DNA from: UBA961 sp014191195
GTDB lineage: Bacteria; Bacteroidota; Ignavibacteria; Kapaibacteriales; UBA961
Direction: 5' to 3'
Assembly (NCBI GenBank): GCA_964204605.1
Contig: OZ123195.1
Coordinates: 806,001-870,000 of the forward strand
Length of the DNA: 64,000 bases
Part shown: in pieces, positions 8,597 to 17,221 of the stretch
Numbering within the stretch: position 1 is the first letter of the stretch
How the letters are laid out: the number at the start of each line of letters is the position of its first letter
Made by a program: the position numbers and the translations under genes
Notes under the pieces: model-generated
Told to the model about the DNA's origin: nothing
Databases searched by the model: none
The model's input: only the letters and a program-made list of their open reading frames with translations

Positions 8597-9880
8597 TCAT
8601 ACTTTAATTATTAAACGTATTGTCACTTTTCTTGATAATTTTCTTTTGTTTTGTTTAGACATATCACTCTGAATTCTGTCTATAGGAAAGACACCTTTTC
8701 CTATACTATCTTCTGATTCCAATCCACATTGTTTAAGATATTGAGTAATTGAAAAGGCTCTTTTTTCAGAGAGCCTTTGATTATACATAAGCCCGCCGAT
8801 ATCGTCTGTAAAACCTTCAATAATTGCATGACGAGACTTATCTTTTATAAGGCCACATAGGGCGCCTAATTGTTTCTTATGTTCTTGTGTTAAGGTTGAT
8901 GAACCCATAGGGAAATACACGTCTAAGGACTGTTCCAGATTGGACATTGTAATATTGGGTACTGTAGTTGTCTGAGGTTTTTCAGGTCTATATTCCTTTT
9001 TTAAACAAACAAAATAGATTCCTTCACTTTCATGGTCTTGATCTGTAGAAATAATACATGCAGTATCACCTTTAGATGTTAACGTTATCGACCTTTCATT
9101 TCCTGGAGTATTGATTGCAGGCCCTAAATTGACAGGTTTTGACCAATTTGTCCATGAATCATCTAATCGTCTAGAAACAAATAAATCATTTCCACCGTAT
9201 CCTTGATGTCCATTTGAAAAGAAATATAAAGTCTTACCATCATTGGCTAAAAATGGAGAACCTTCTCTAAAAGCTGTATTTATTGTAGAACCCAACCAAA
9301 GCGGTTCTGTCCACAAAGTATCAGAAAGTAAAAAAGAAGCATATAAATCCAAATCACCTAATGTTTCATTTCTAGTTAAAGAAAATAGCAATACATTAGC
9401 ATCTGCATTCATTGTCGCAAAATAATTTGTTGAATTACTATAAAAGTTTTCAATCTTCATAATCTTACCTGTTTTCCATCCTTTTTTATCTTTTTCAGCA
9501 ATAGAAAACTGCATAGAATAATCTGGCATAACCGAAGCTACGAATGCTTTATTTCCTTTAGGATTTATAGCAAACAAAGCATTAGAGCTCATAGAATTTA
9601 ATGGTGGGCCAATGTTTTTGGGTTCAGTCCAATATCCATTTGGTAAACGATCACAATACCAGATATCATCGGGATCATTTATTCCGCCTATATTCTCTGG
9701 ATGTTCTTTGCGGTCAAAATAAATTCTACTACCATCTGGAGTTAAGACTGGCAATAATGTTTTTGCATAACTATTTACTATTCCTGGTAATCTAACTTTA
9801 CAGGTGAAGTCTTCATTTTGAGACATCAAAGAAATAGGAATAAAAAAGCAAATCAAATAGAATAAAGCTGAATAGATCAT
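8597..9880 (-). CDS. OmpA-family protein with PD40 beta-propeller repeats
   Basis: This 427-residue envelope protein has a signal peptide (about residues 1-20, ending LMSQ). WD40-like PD40 blades follow (TPDGSRIYFDRK, NDGKTLYFFSNG, GNDLFVSRR and similar). The C-terminal OmpA domain (about 315-427) should bind peptidoglycan; it includes the GFTDDIG and NQRLSEKRA segments. This arrangement is common in Bacteroidota, including PorE-like type IX proteins, but no extra TPR or CarbD domain is seen, so I do not call it PorE. It is last in a recR-lipoprotein-OmpA run with 3- to 6-base gaps. Confidence 0.87.
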   Translation of the reverse strand: MIYSALFYLICFFIPISLMSQNEDFTCKVRLPGIVNSYAKTLLPVLTPDGSRIYFDRKEHPENIGGINDPDDIWYCDRLPNGYWTEPKNIGPPLNSMSSNALFAINPKGNKAFVASVMPDYSMQFSIAEKDKKGWKTGKIMKIENFYSNSTNYFATMNADANVLLFSLTRNETLGDLDLYASFLLSDTLWTEPLWLGSTINTAFREGSPFLANDGKTLYFFSNGHQGYGGNDLFVSRRLDDSWTNWSKPVNLGPAINTPGNERSITLTSKGDTACIISTDQDHESEGIYFVCLKKEYRPEKPQTTTVPNITMSNLEQSLDVYFPMGSSTLTQEHKKQLGALCGLIKDKSRHAIIEGFTDDIGGLMYNQRLSEKRAFSITQYLKQCGLESEDSIGKGVFPIDRIQSDMSKQNKRKLSRKVTIRLIIKV

Positions 9881-9883
9881 AAT

Positions 9884-10486
9884 TTAATTACTGAATTGTG
9901 CTTTAAAAAGGCTCCAAGATGTAGAATTACTATCTACTATGGACAGTGTATTATCCGTCCAAGATTGTATGCTCCATATTCCACCACGTTCTTGAGTACA
10001 TACAAATCGTAAACGTCCTTTTGCATTTTTGGGTATAGTTTGCAATTGATGATTTGTTACAAGCTCATAATTAGCTAAGATTACAACTGAATCTGGGTTT
10101 ACTACATCATATGAAACTTGTTGGAATTGAAGTGTTATGCCACCATCAGATGGAATCTTACTTATAAGACTCTGAAATGAAGTTCTTTCATTTAACACAT
10201 TCCAATTGATAAATAGGCTGGCATATCGTGTATTAATTTCTGCAGTTGGTGCAAATTGAAAGGGAAGTTTACTTCCACGCATTGTATCAGCTAAACATAA
10301 TAAAAGATTATTAGGATTTTTGCCTTCAATCGACAATTTCATATTTGCAAGTACCAAACTTGGAGATGTAGCCGGAACAAGGATATTTTGTCCAATATCA
10401 GGAGATTCTGGATCTCTTGTTGATAACACATTACAGCTTACTGTAATAAGTGATAATAATATAATAGTGGAGATAATATTCATCAT
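9884..10486 (-). CDS. Putative lipoprotein of unknown function
   Basis: This 200-residue protein has a lipoprotein signal peptide with lipobox ITVSC, so lipidation would be at C18. The rest is beta-rich, with SLFINW and QSW tryptophan patches and an RGGIW segment. The overall look resembles small Bacteroidota lipoproteins with a nuclear-transport-factor-like or lipocalin-like fold, but I recognise no family and assign no function. It sits six bases after recR and three bases before the OmpA-like gene, so it may act at the outer membrane with the latter; that is inference from position. Confidence 0.75.
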   Translation of the reverse strand: MMNIISTIILLSLITVSCNVLSTRDPESPDIGQNILVPATSPSLVLANMKLSIEGKNPNNLLLCLADTMRGSKLPFQFAPTAEINTRYASLFINWNVLNERTSFQSLISKIPSDGGITLQFQQVSYDVVNPDSVVILANYELVTNHQLQTIPKNAKGRLRFVCTQERGGIWSIQSWTDNTLSIVDSNSTSWSLFKAQFSN

Positions 10487-10492
10487 AGTGTA

Positions 10493-11089
10493 TTAAAATT
10501 CAATTCTACCTTCCAATGCTCTTGATAATGTAGCCTCATCAGCATACTCTAATTCACTACCAATTGGAATTCCTCTTGCAATCCTACTTACTGTAACACC
10601 AATGGGTTTAATTAATCTAGCTAAATATTGCGTAGTAACTTCACCTTCAACAGTAGGATTAATTGCCAAAATAATTTCTTGAACATCTGGATTAATTCTG
10701 CTTATAAGTTCAGGTATTTTTAAATCTTGTGGATTAATACCTTCTAAAGGATTAATTGTACCATGTAATACATGATAAAGACCTCTAAATTCACTTGTTT
10801 TTTCTAATACCATAACATCTGTTGGCTGCTCAACAACACATATAATCGATCGATCTCTTTTTGAAGACAAACAAATAGAACAGGGATCACTCTCTGTAAA
10901 ATTAAAACACATGCTACACAACTGTACTGTCTGTTTCATGGTTATCATGGATTCACCAAATTGTTTAATAAACTCTTCGGGTTGTCTAAGAATATGAAAT
11001 GCTAATCTTTGTGCTGTTTTTCTTCCAATAGAAGGCAATGTAGCAAACATTTCAACTACAACTTCTATTGATTGTGATGTTATGATCAT
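10493..11089 (-). CDS. recR: Recombination mediator protein RecR
   Basis: RecR works with RecO and RecF to load RecA on gapped DNA. I start it at the ATG at 11087-11089, giving 198 residues, the family norm; an upstream in-frame ATG at 11140 would add 17 non-conserved residues. The N-terminal helix-hairpin-helix segment reads LPSIGRKTAQRLAFH. The zinc finger is C58-x2-C61 and C70-x2-C73. A TOPRIM domain follows (CVVEQPTD and the HGTINPLEGI region). It heads a three-gene minus-strand run with a lipoprotein and an OmpA-like protein. Confidence 0.93.
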   Translation of the reverse strand: MIITSQSIEVVVEMFATLPSIGRKTAQRLAFHILRQPEEFIKQFGESMITMKQTVQLCSMCFNFTESDPCSICLSSKRDRSIICVVEQPTDVMVLEKTSEFRGLYHVLHGTINPLEGINPQDLKIPELISRINPDVQEIILAINPTVEGEVTTQYLARLIKPIGVTVSRIARGIPIGSELEYADEATLSRALEGRIEF

Positions 11090-11264
11090 TGTTGTAACAA
11101 TAAGTGATGTATTAATTATATGCAAATCTACAAACTTCATTAGTTCTAATTAGAAATAGATAGATAATGAAAATAGATTTATTTTGCTTTCGAGTAATGA
11201 ACTCGTAATTTCACAATTAGTTATACACTTTGAATTTATTCTACCTTTTAAAGGAAAACATACT

Positions 11265-11966
11265 ATGGGATTATTCTCTAGAATTGCAGACTTATTTAAA
11301 TCTAATGTTAATGATGCTATAGATAAAGCAGAAGACCCAGAAAAAATGCTTAAACAAATGGTTCTTGATATGGAAGAATCCGTTAATCAAGCTACAATTT
11401 CTGTGGGAAATGCTATTGCAAATGAAAAATCTCTAGAAAGAAAAATTGGTAAAGCACGTATTGAATCTCAAGAATGGTTGGTTAAAGCTCAACAAGCTAT
11501 TGCAGCTGGACGTGATGATTTAGCAAAAGCTGCTTTAGAAAAAAAGGGAATGTTTGACAAAAATATTTCTGATTTAGAGCCGGTTTATTTTCAAGCTAAA
11601 TCAACTGCCGAGAAGATTCGTCAACAATTAGATCAACTAAAAAGCAAATTAGATGAAGCTAGAACAAGGCAAGGCACCTTAATCGCTAGATCTCAGGCTG
11701 CTAAAGCGCAAAAACAAATTGCTCAGTCTTTTAGCGGCGTTGGATCTGATGCTTTTGGAAAGTTTGATAAATTTGAACAAAAAATCGAGGTTTTAGAATC
11801 TCAAGCTGAAGCTTTTGATCAACTTGCAGGACATGATAATTCTCTAGAACAAGAATTCAAATCTCTCTCTTCTTCTTCAGATATAGAAATGCAATTATTA
11901 GAATTAAAATCTGAAATGGGTAAACTTCCACCAAAAGAACAGAAAAGTTTGCCACCAACAACATAA
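11265..11966 (+). CDS. pspA: PspA/IM30 family membrane-stress protein
   Basis: This 233-residue protein belongs to the PspA/IM30 family of ESCRT-III-like membrane-remodelling proteins. I use the ATG at 11265 because it gives the standard start (MGLFSRIADLFKSNVNDAID, with an amphipathic first helix) and is preceded at nine bases by AAGGA. Upstream in-frame starts would add 27 non-conserved residues. The body is almost wholly long coiled-coil helices, as expected, ending in a short PPKEQKSLPPTT tail. No PspBC or PspF genes are nearby. A strong bidirectional hairpin terminator follows. Confidence 0.92.
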   Translation: MGLFSRIADLFKSNVNDAIDKAEDPEKMLKQMVLDMEESVNQATISVGNAIANEKSLERKIGKARIESQEWLVKAQQAIAAGRDDLAKAALEKKGMFDKNISDLEPVYFQAKSTAEKIRQQLDQLKSKLDEARTRQGTLIARSQAAKAQKQIAQSFSGVGSDAFGKFDKFEQKIEVLESQAEAFDQLAGHDNSLEQEFKSLSSSSDIEMQLLELKSEMGKLPPKEQKSLPPTT

Positions 11967-11988
11967 GATAACTTTAAGAAGACTATCT

Positions 11989-12030
11989 AAAGATCATATA
12001 TGTACTCGCGCATAAGCATATATGATCTTT
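11989..12030. terminator. Bidirectional intrinsic terminator between pspA and the barrel gene
   Basis: A perfect 14-base-pair inverted repeat has arms at 11989-12002 and 12017-12030 (AAAGATCATATATG and its complement) with a 14-base loop. It is followed by a T-rich tract on both strands as read outward. It lies in the 68-base gap between two convergent genes and would end both transcripts. Confidence 0.8.
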
Positions 12031-12034
12031 TTTA

Positions 12035-12829
12035 TTATGGTATATTTGGTGTTGGATTAAATTTACGAAATGAATATCGCAATCCAAATCCACATCTAAA
12101 TCCACTAATTTTCCATGGTACATCTGATACGATATCGGAAAGTGGTATTTCATACATAATATGTTGAGTTATATGTATTGCTGGTGCTATACGAATCATT
12201 GTTTCTGCACCAAAAGTAGTCCCTATTGCAACAGAACTTGAGTTAATTGGCCCAGATGCCAATACTCTAGATTGTGATGTGATACCATTATTAACAAATA
12301 CAGCAGATTCTGGATTTACAATTGACTCTGTTTGAACAAAACTTGGAGACATTGGGATTTTACAGACTATTCCAGCAAAACCTCTTGCTATAAAATTCAA
12401 ATTTTCTATTACATTAAATCGAATATCAGGCTGTATATCTAGATATGGAAGTATTGCCTCGATTTGATTATCTGTGGTTACGGTAATCATTCCAGATTGA
12501 TTGATATTTCTCACGGGAAATTCGCTTTTTGTGTTTAGCTTACCATTACGATTATTCATACTACATCCAATAGTTACTGCTAAACTGTTGTGAATAGGTA
12601 ACTCTATGTTAAGTCCATAACCTAAGCCAGTACCAGAACCACTAGTAAATTCAGAACATACCGTAGATCCCTGAAATGCAGAAAACTTAGCAGAATAAGA
12701 ATGCAATGATACATTCCCAATTGCATGAACAGCAAAAGATTCTAATTTAAAGAACCTATATGTTTGTGAATGCACTGCCGGAGACGCTATAAAAAAAAGG
12801 AAATATAAACTACTTAATATACTTTTCAT
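12035..12829 (-). CDS. Outer-membrane beta-barrel-like protein of unknown function
   Basis: This 264-residue protein starts with a signal peptide (about residues 1-21, ending VHSQ). It continues with alternating hydrophobic/polar strands and glycine-aromatic patches typical of small OMP-b-barrel proteins of Bacteroidota (GLGYGLNIEL, FRCGFGLRYSF). The last residues before the short tail form an aromatic strand (YSFRKF), as expected for barrel insertion. No specific family or ligand is recognised. It has its own well-formed promoter upstream. Confidence 0.7.
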   Translation of the reverse strand: MKSILSSLYFLFFIASPAVHSQTYRFFKLESFAVHAIGNVSLHSYSAKFSAFQGSTVCSEFTSGSGTGLGYGLNIELPIHNSLAVTIGCSMNNRNGKLNTKSEFPVRNINQSGMITVTTDNQIEAILPYLDIQPDIRFNVIENLNFIARGFAGIVCKIPMSPSFVQTESIVNPESAVFVNNGITSQSRVLASGPINSSSVAIGTTFGAETMIRIAPAIHITQHIMYEIPLSDIVSDVPWKISGFRCGFGLRYSFRKFNPTPNIP

Positions 12830-12866
12830 CGGGATATTTTGGTAAGTGATAAGAGATGATTCTGTG

Positions 12867-12895
12867 CAAATTTACATACTTTCGGTTAACTCAAA
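12867..12895 (-). promoter_or_regulatory. Bacteroidota-type promoter (-33 TTTG, -7 TAAATTTG)
   Basis: Read on the minus strand, TTTG (12892-12895) is separated by 17 bases from TAAATTTG (12867-12874), followed by CAC. This is the best two-part match in the window to the Bacteroidota vegetative promoter. It lies 38 bases upstream of the beta-barrel gene start at 12829. Confidence 0.65.
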
Positions 12896-12913
12896 TCTAT
12901 TATTATTTAAGGA

Positions 12914-14215
12914 TTAAGCGATTTTAGATCGCAAAGTGAACAAAGTAATTTCTGGATTGATACCGATGCGAATAGGAGGCCCTACAGTACCGATTCCACG
13001 ATTAACATATAGATACTGATGTCCTTCATTATATAATCCAGCCCAGCGCTTATACACAAATTGAGCAGGACTTATTTCTAGTCCAGCAAGATGTATTGCA
13101 ATTTGACCTCCATGGGTATGGCCAGCTAACATTAGATCTATTGGTTTTTTACTCAGTATTTCAGCATCCCAAAAAGTAGGATCATGAGCAAGTAAAATTA
13201 TTGATGTATCAGTATGACACTTTGATATTGCTTTATCAATATGTGCAAAATGTTGATTAAATCCAGTATTATCTGTAGCAGCAATATTCAAGAAAGCATT
13301 ATGAACAGGAATATTAACAGAATCATTTACTAATAGTTGTATGCCTGTTTTAGATATAGTGTTTTTTAACAATGCATGTTGAAAATCAGTCATATAATGA
13401 TCATGATTCCCTAATGATCCATATACACCAAGTGGGGCAGATAATTGAGCTAATTCATTAAAAGTAACAGAAAGTTCATCTGGTTTGAAATTTACATAAT
13501 CACCTGTGATTGTAATAATATCAGGCTTTAACTCTTGTAATATTCTTAATACTTCTTTCATTGGTTTATTATCAGGAAATGAACCAGAATGAATATCAGA
13601 CAATTGAGCAATTGTAATTCCATCTAATGCAGCAGGTAAAGAGTTTAATACTAATTCAACTCTATATACTCTAAAATCATAAACAGTTCTAAAAAGGCCA
13701 TCACCTGTTATAATAAATGGAATCGATGCAGCTGACCAACCAACTTTTGACAAAAATTCTCTTCTTGATCGAACAGGTAAATCGGATTTTGATTCTGTGT
13801 TGTCTGAAATCTCGTATTTAGGCTTTATAAAAGAAATAATCTTTTTATACAGATATATGAAAAAATGGATGAGAGATTTACTTAAAAGAAAAAGTGCTAT
13901 TGGTAATTTTGGTAAATACCAAAAACACACACATAACTGAATAATGAAGCCAAGTTGAGAATAACTACCATATGTAACCCTTTCCCAAATAGCATATAAT
14001 CCTGCCGAGAACATAAATCCAGCAAGATAAATGAAAGGTTGAATCAGCCATTTTTCCGACAATTGTTGTTTTCGTACAAAAGAAATCCACGCTTTTAAAA
14101 CAGCAAAATCAAGAAGCGCCTGAAATACCATCGTAAACAATAAGAAATAAAGTATTCTATTAGAATCTGTATGCATATTTATTAAGTAATGTATAAATGT
14201 ACTGCTATGACGCAT
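12914..14215 (-). CDS. YkuE-like membrane metallophosphoesterase
   Basis: The 433-residue protein has about four hydrophobic N-terminal segments (roughly residues 20-125), a basic linker with SRREFL at about 150-155, another hydrophobic patch, and then a calcineurin-like phosphoesterase domain. All metal-site motifs are present: D207-x-H209 (LSDIHSG), GDY, GNHDH, AHDP and GHTHGG. The family includes phosphodiesterases acting at the envelope, with the catalytic domain probably outside the cytoplasmic membrane. The twin-arginine-like linker after the membrane region is unusual. It follows the YheT-like gene after 19 bases, as a probable operon. Confidence 0.88.
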   Translation of the reverse strand: MRHSSTFIHYLINMHTDSNRILYFLLFTMVFQALLDFAVLKAWISFVRKQQLSEKWLIQPFIYLAGFMFSAGLYAIWERVTYGSYSQLGFIIQLCVCFWYLPKLPIALFLLSKSLIHFFIYLYKKIISFIKPKYEISDNTESKSDLPVRSRREFLSKVGWSAASIPFIITGDGLFRTVYDFRVYRVELVLNSLPAALDGITIAQLSDIHSGSFPDNKPMKEVLRILQELKPDIITITGDYVNFKPDELSVTFNELAQLSAPLGVYGSLGNHDHYMTDFQHALLKNTISKTGIQLLVNDSVNIPVHNAFLNIAATDNTGFNQHFAHIDKAISKCHTDTSIILLAHDPTFWDAEILSKKPIDLMLAGHTHGGQIAIHLAGLEISPAQFVYKRWAGLYNEGHQYLYVNRGIGTVGPPIRIGINPEITLFTLRSKIA

Positions 14216-14234
14216 TCAACTGACATTTTGTTGA

Positions 14235-15176
14235 TTAACTATCAAAAAGAAATGAAGAAATCATCTGTTCATGCCAATATGTACCATTTTGTAGATATGT
14301 TTCTGCAAATCCTAAATGTCCACCATGTTTAGGATACAGAGTAGAAATATGCTTATTGGAAATTGCTGGATAGCAAAGTTCACTCAAAAAGGGATCATCC
14401 TTTGCATTAATAATTAATGTTGGAATGATAATAGAATCGAGACAATATAAAGCAGAATTATGTTCCCAATATTCCTCTGCACTCTTATATCCATGGGAAG
14501 GGGCAGTATAAAGAGAGTCAATACCAGTAAAATTCTTAACACGTTTTATGTCAGTAAAATCGATACCTCTTTCATGTAAAAAAATCTTTTTAAGAGCCAT
14601 CTTTTTAATAAATGAATAGATAAAACGCTTCATATATGGTTTTCTGCTGGGCTTTGCTAAAAGATGCGCGCATGATTCTAAATGCATGGGAACAGAAACT
14701 GCAATAGCTTTTTTAATCTGTATAGAAGGATATAAGCCAATTGTTTTCAATAATACATTACCCCCTAAACTATATCCAACTACATATATTGATTTCCACT
14801 TTTGTGTGCTTATTAAATAGTCTATAGTAGTTATAAGATCGTCGCTAATTCCACTATGATATGCTTTGTAAACATTATTAGTTTCACCACTACATCCTCT
14901 AAAATTTAATACTGCTATATCTGTTTTATTAGCATTCAAAGCATGAACTAAATGCATGATATTCATTGCATGAGAATGTGATTCTAATCCATGTAATACT
15001 AGAACTAAAGAGTCTGATTGAGAGTCTACAAAATCAATATCTAAGAAGTCATTATCAGGAGTAGATATTCTTATTCTTTGGGAATACGATATAGTCTTTT
15101 TCTTTCTAAAAATAAATGGATAGATAGTCTGAATATGACCATTTTTAAGAAATAATGCAGTGGAGAATGATTGCAT
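14235..15176 (-). CDS. YheT-like alpha/beta hydrolase
   Basis: This 313-residue protein of the YheT/ABHD1-3 group of alpha/beta hydrolases has an HGLESHS oxyanion-side loop, an NFRGCSGE segment and the nucleophile elbow GYSLGG with Ser136. The catalytic acid is probably in NAKDDPF and the histidine in the KHGGHLGF segment near the C-terminus. Homologues are esterases of uncertain substrate. It is likely cotranscribed with the downstream metallophosphoesterase, and divergent from the arginine cluster. Confidence 0.86.
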   Translation of the reverse strand: MQSFSTALFLKNGHIQTIYPFIFRKKKTISYSQRIRISTPDNDFLDIDFVDSQSDSLVLVLHGLESHSHAMNIMHLVHALNANKTDIAVLNFRGCSGETNNVYKAYHSGISDDLITTIDYLISTQKWKSIYVVGYSLGGNVLLKTIGLYPSIQIKKAIAVSVPMHLESCAHLLAKPSRKPYMKRFIYSFIKKMALKKIFLHERGIDFTDIKRVKNFTGIDSLYTAPSHGYKSAEEYWEHNSALYCLDSIIIPTLIINAKDDPFLSELCYPAISNKHISTLYPKHGGHLGFAETYLQNGTYWHEQMISSFLFDS

Positions 15177-15371
15177 AGAATAAGTATGTATGATAAGTAT
15201 TGATAATAACTAGGACATATCTTGTGAAAAGATACAAAATATCGTATGTTGCCTAACTTTTGAATTAAGTAGAACATTATCTATTTATACTGCTTTACAC
15301 AGTCATACCAACAGGCCAAAAGCCAACTGCTTGTCATAATCTGACAATAAATTCTCTATTTTAATTCAATA

Positions 15372-15389
15372 TGCTGCATAATAGCAGCA
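15372..15389 (+). promoter_or_regulatory. Hairpin in the leader of the arginine cluster
   Basis: TGCTGC (15372-15377) and GCAGCA (15384-15389) form a six-base-pair stem with loop ATAATA, followed by ATTTTC, 66 bases before the argG-fusion ATG. It could be a weak attenuator or part of an operator. The 278-base gap between the divergent genes (15177-15454) shows no other recognisable element, and I find no convincing ArgR box or full TAnnTTTG promoter there. AAGGA at 15441 is the likely ribosome-binding site. Confidence 0.25.
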
Positions 15390-15454
15390 ATTTTCTTGTT
15401 ACTATTTTTTAATGCATTGTTTTTATGCATCATAATTTATAAGGAACACGGTAA

Positions 15455-17221
15455 ATGAATCGTGAATTCACAATAGTTGTTAGTTCAAACATTCATGCTT
15501 CTTATGCTGATATTATCTGTAAGACGATAGAGATTGCAGCTGATCAAAGAGGAACAGGTATTGCAAAAAGACAACCCGAATATATACTTCATAAAATGAT
15601 AGAAGGTAAAGCTGTTATTGCTTTCACCAAAGACGAATTAAACAATGATATTTTTGCAGGTTTTTGTTATATAGAAACATGGAGTGATAAACAATATGTA
15701 GCGCATTCTGGCCTAATAGTAGTTCCTGAATTTAGGCAAAGTGGATTAGCAAAAAAAATCAAACAAAAAGTCTTTGAATTATCGAGAGAAATATACCCAA
15801 AAGCTAAGGTATTTGGCATTACAACTAGTCATGCAGTTATGAAAATAAATACTGAGCTTGGTTATTCACCCGTACCTTTTTCAGAATTAACAAATGATGA
15901 TGCTTTTTGGAAAGGATGCACAAGCTGTCCTAATTATGATGTACTCTCAAGAACAAACCGTAAAATGTGCTTATGTACAGGAATGTTATATGATCCATTA
16001 AAGCCTGTAAAATCATCTAAAAAAGTAGTGCTTGCTTTTAGTGGAGGACTTGACACTTCCTATTGTGCCAAATACTTATCCCAAGTAAAACAATATGATG
16101 TTCATTCTGTACTTGTAAATACTGGTGGCTTTACTCAAGCAGAAATTGCTGAGATAGAAAAAAATGCTCTTGCACTTGGGGTATCTAAGCATATCACAAT
16201 CGATGTAACAGAATCATTTTATAATCAGTGTTTACGATATTTAATATTTGGTAATATTTTAAGAAATTCAACATATCCTTTATCTGTAAGTGCAGAAAGA
16301 GTATTTCAAGCAATTGCAATTGCCAAATATGCTAAAGAAATAAAAGCTGATTATGTGGCTCATGGATCTACTGGAGCTGGAAATGATCAAGTTCGATTTG
16401 ACTCTGCATTTAGTATTCTTTTACCAAATATTCCAGTTCTAACTCCAATACGAGACAATACTTTATCAAGAGAAGCAGAAATAGAATTTTTATCGTTTCA
16501 TGGTTTTAAGAAAAATTGGACAAAAGCCCATTATTCAATTAATAAAGGATTATGGGGAACTACAGTTGGTGGTAAAGAAACATTAACTTCTTCTCAATAC
16601 TTACCCGACGATGCTTTTCCAACGGCTGTAACTAAAACTGAAAGCGAAACAATAAGTATTTCTTTTGTAAAAGGAGAGATTACTGCTATAAATGGGGTAC
16701 ATTTTGATAATTCTGTTCAAGCTATACAGGAATTATCATCTATTGTACAGCCATTTGGTATAGGAAGAGATATACATGTTGGTGATACAATTATCGGAAT
16801 CAAAGGCCGTGTGGGTTTTGAAGCAGGAGCCCCAATGATCATCATTAAAGCTCATCATGCCTTAGAAAAACATGTATTAACAAAACAACAATTAATGTTA
16901 AAAGAACAATTATCTAATACATATGGCATGATGCTACATGAAGGTAATTTTCTTGAACCTGCCATGCGAAGTATTGAATTATTCATGGAATCTACACAAA
17001 AGAATGTGACAGGGACAGTTACTGTTCATTGCGCACCATATAGATTTCATATTATTGGTATTGAATCTGAACATGATTTAATGAGTTCTGTATTTGGTAC
17101 ATATGGAGAGTTAAATTCTACCTGGAGTGGAGAAGATGTGAAAGGCTTTGCAAAAATCACGTCTAATCAATTAATGATTTATTATTCTGTAAATGGTTCA
17201 ACACATGATATCAAAAATTAA
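15455..17221 (+). CDS. argG: Acetyltransferase (GNAT) - argininosuccinate synthase fusion
   Basis: One uninterrupted 588-codon frame encodes two enzymes. Residues about 1-150 are a GNAT acetyltransferase-like domain (VVPEFRQSGLAKK is the acetyl-CoA loop region). A cysteine cluster follows (C155-x2-C158 and C172-x-C174). From about residue 188 comes a complete argininosuccinate synthase with the PP-loop SGGLDTS at 196-202, which ligates citrulline and aspartate using ATP. In many Bacteroidota a similar GNAT gene sits directly before argG as a separate gene, so the fusion is plausible. The GNAT half may make N-acylglutamate for the same pathway; that is inference. AAGGA lies nine bases before the ATG. 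The argC gene overlaps the 3' end. Confidence 0.9.
   Translation: MNREFTIVVSSNIHASYADIICKTIEIAADQRGTGIAKRQPEYILHKMIEGKAVIAFTKDELNNDIFAGFCYIETWSDKQYVAHSGLIVVPEFRQSGLAKKIKQKVFELSREIYPKAKVFGITTSHAVMKINTELGYSPVPFSELTNDDAFWKGCTSCPNYDVLSRTNRKMCLCTGMLYDPLKPVKSSKKVVLAFSGGLDTSYCAKYLSQVKQYDVHSVLVNTGGFTQAEIAEIEKNALALGVSKHITIDVTESFYNQCLRYLIFGNILRNSTYPLSVSAERVFQAIAIAKYAKEIKADYVAHGSTGAGNDQVRFDSAFSILLPNIPVLTPIRDNTLSREAEIEFLSFHGFKKNWTKAHYSINKGLWGTTVGGKETLTSSQYLPDDAFPTAVTKTESETISISFVKGEITAINGVHFDNSVQAIQELSSIVQPFGIGRDIHVGDTIIGIKGRVGFEAGAPMIIIKAHHALEKHVLTKQQLMLKEQLSNTYGMMLHEGNFLEPAMRSIELFMESTQKNVTGTVTVHCAPYRFHIIGIESEHDLMSSVFGTYGELNSTWSGEDVKGFAKITSNQLMIYYSVNGSTHDIKN

Noticed and set aside
8597..9880. Calling the OmpA/PD40 protein the type IX component PorE
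   Set aside because: PorE carries extra TPR and carboxypeptidase-regulatory domains; this protein shows only PD40 blades and an OmpA domain.
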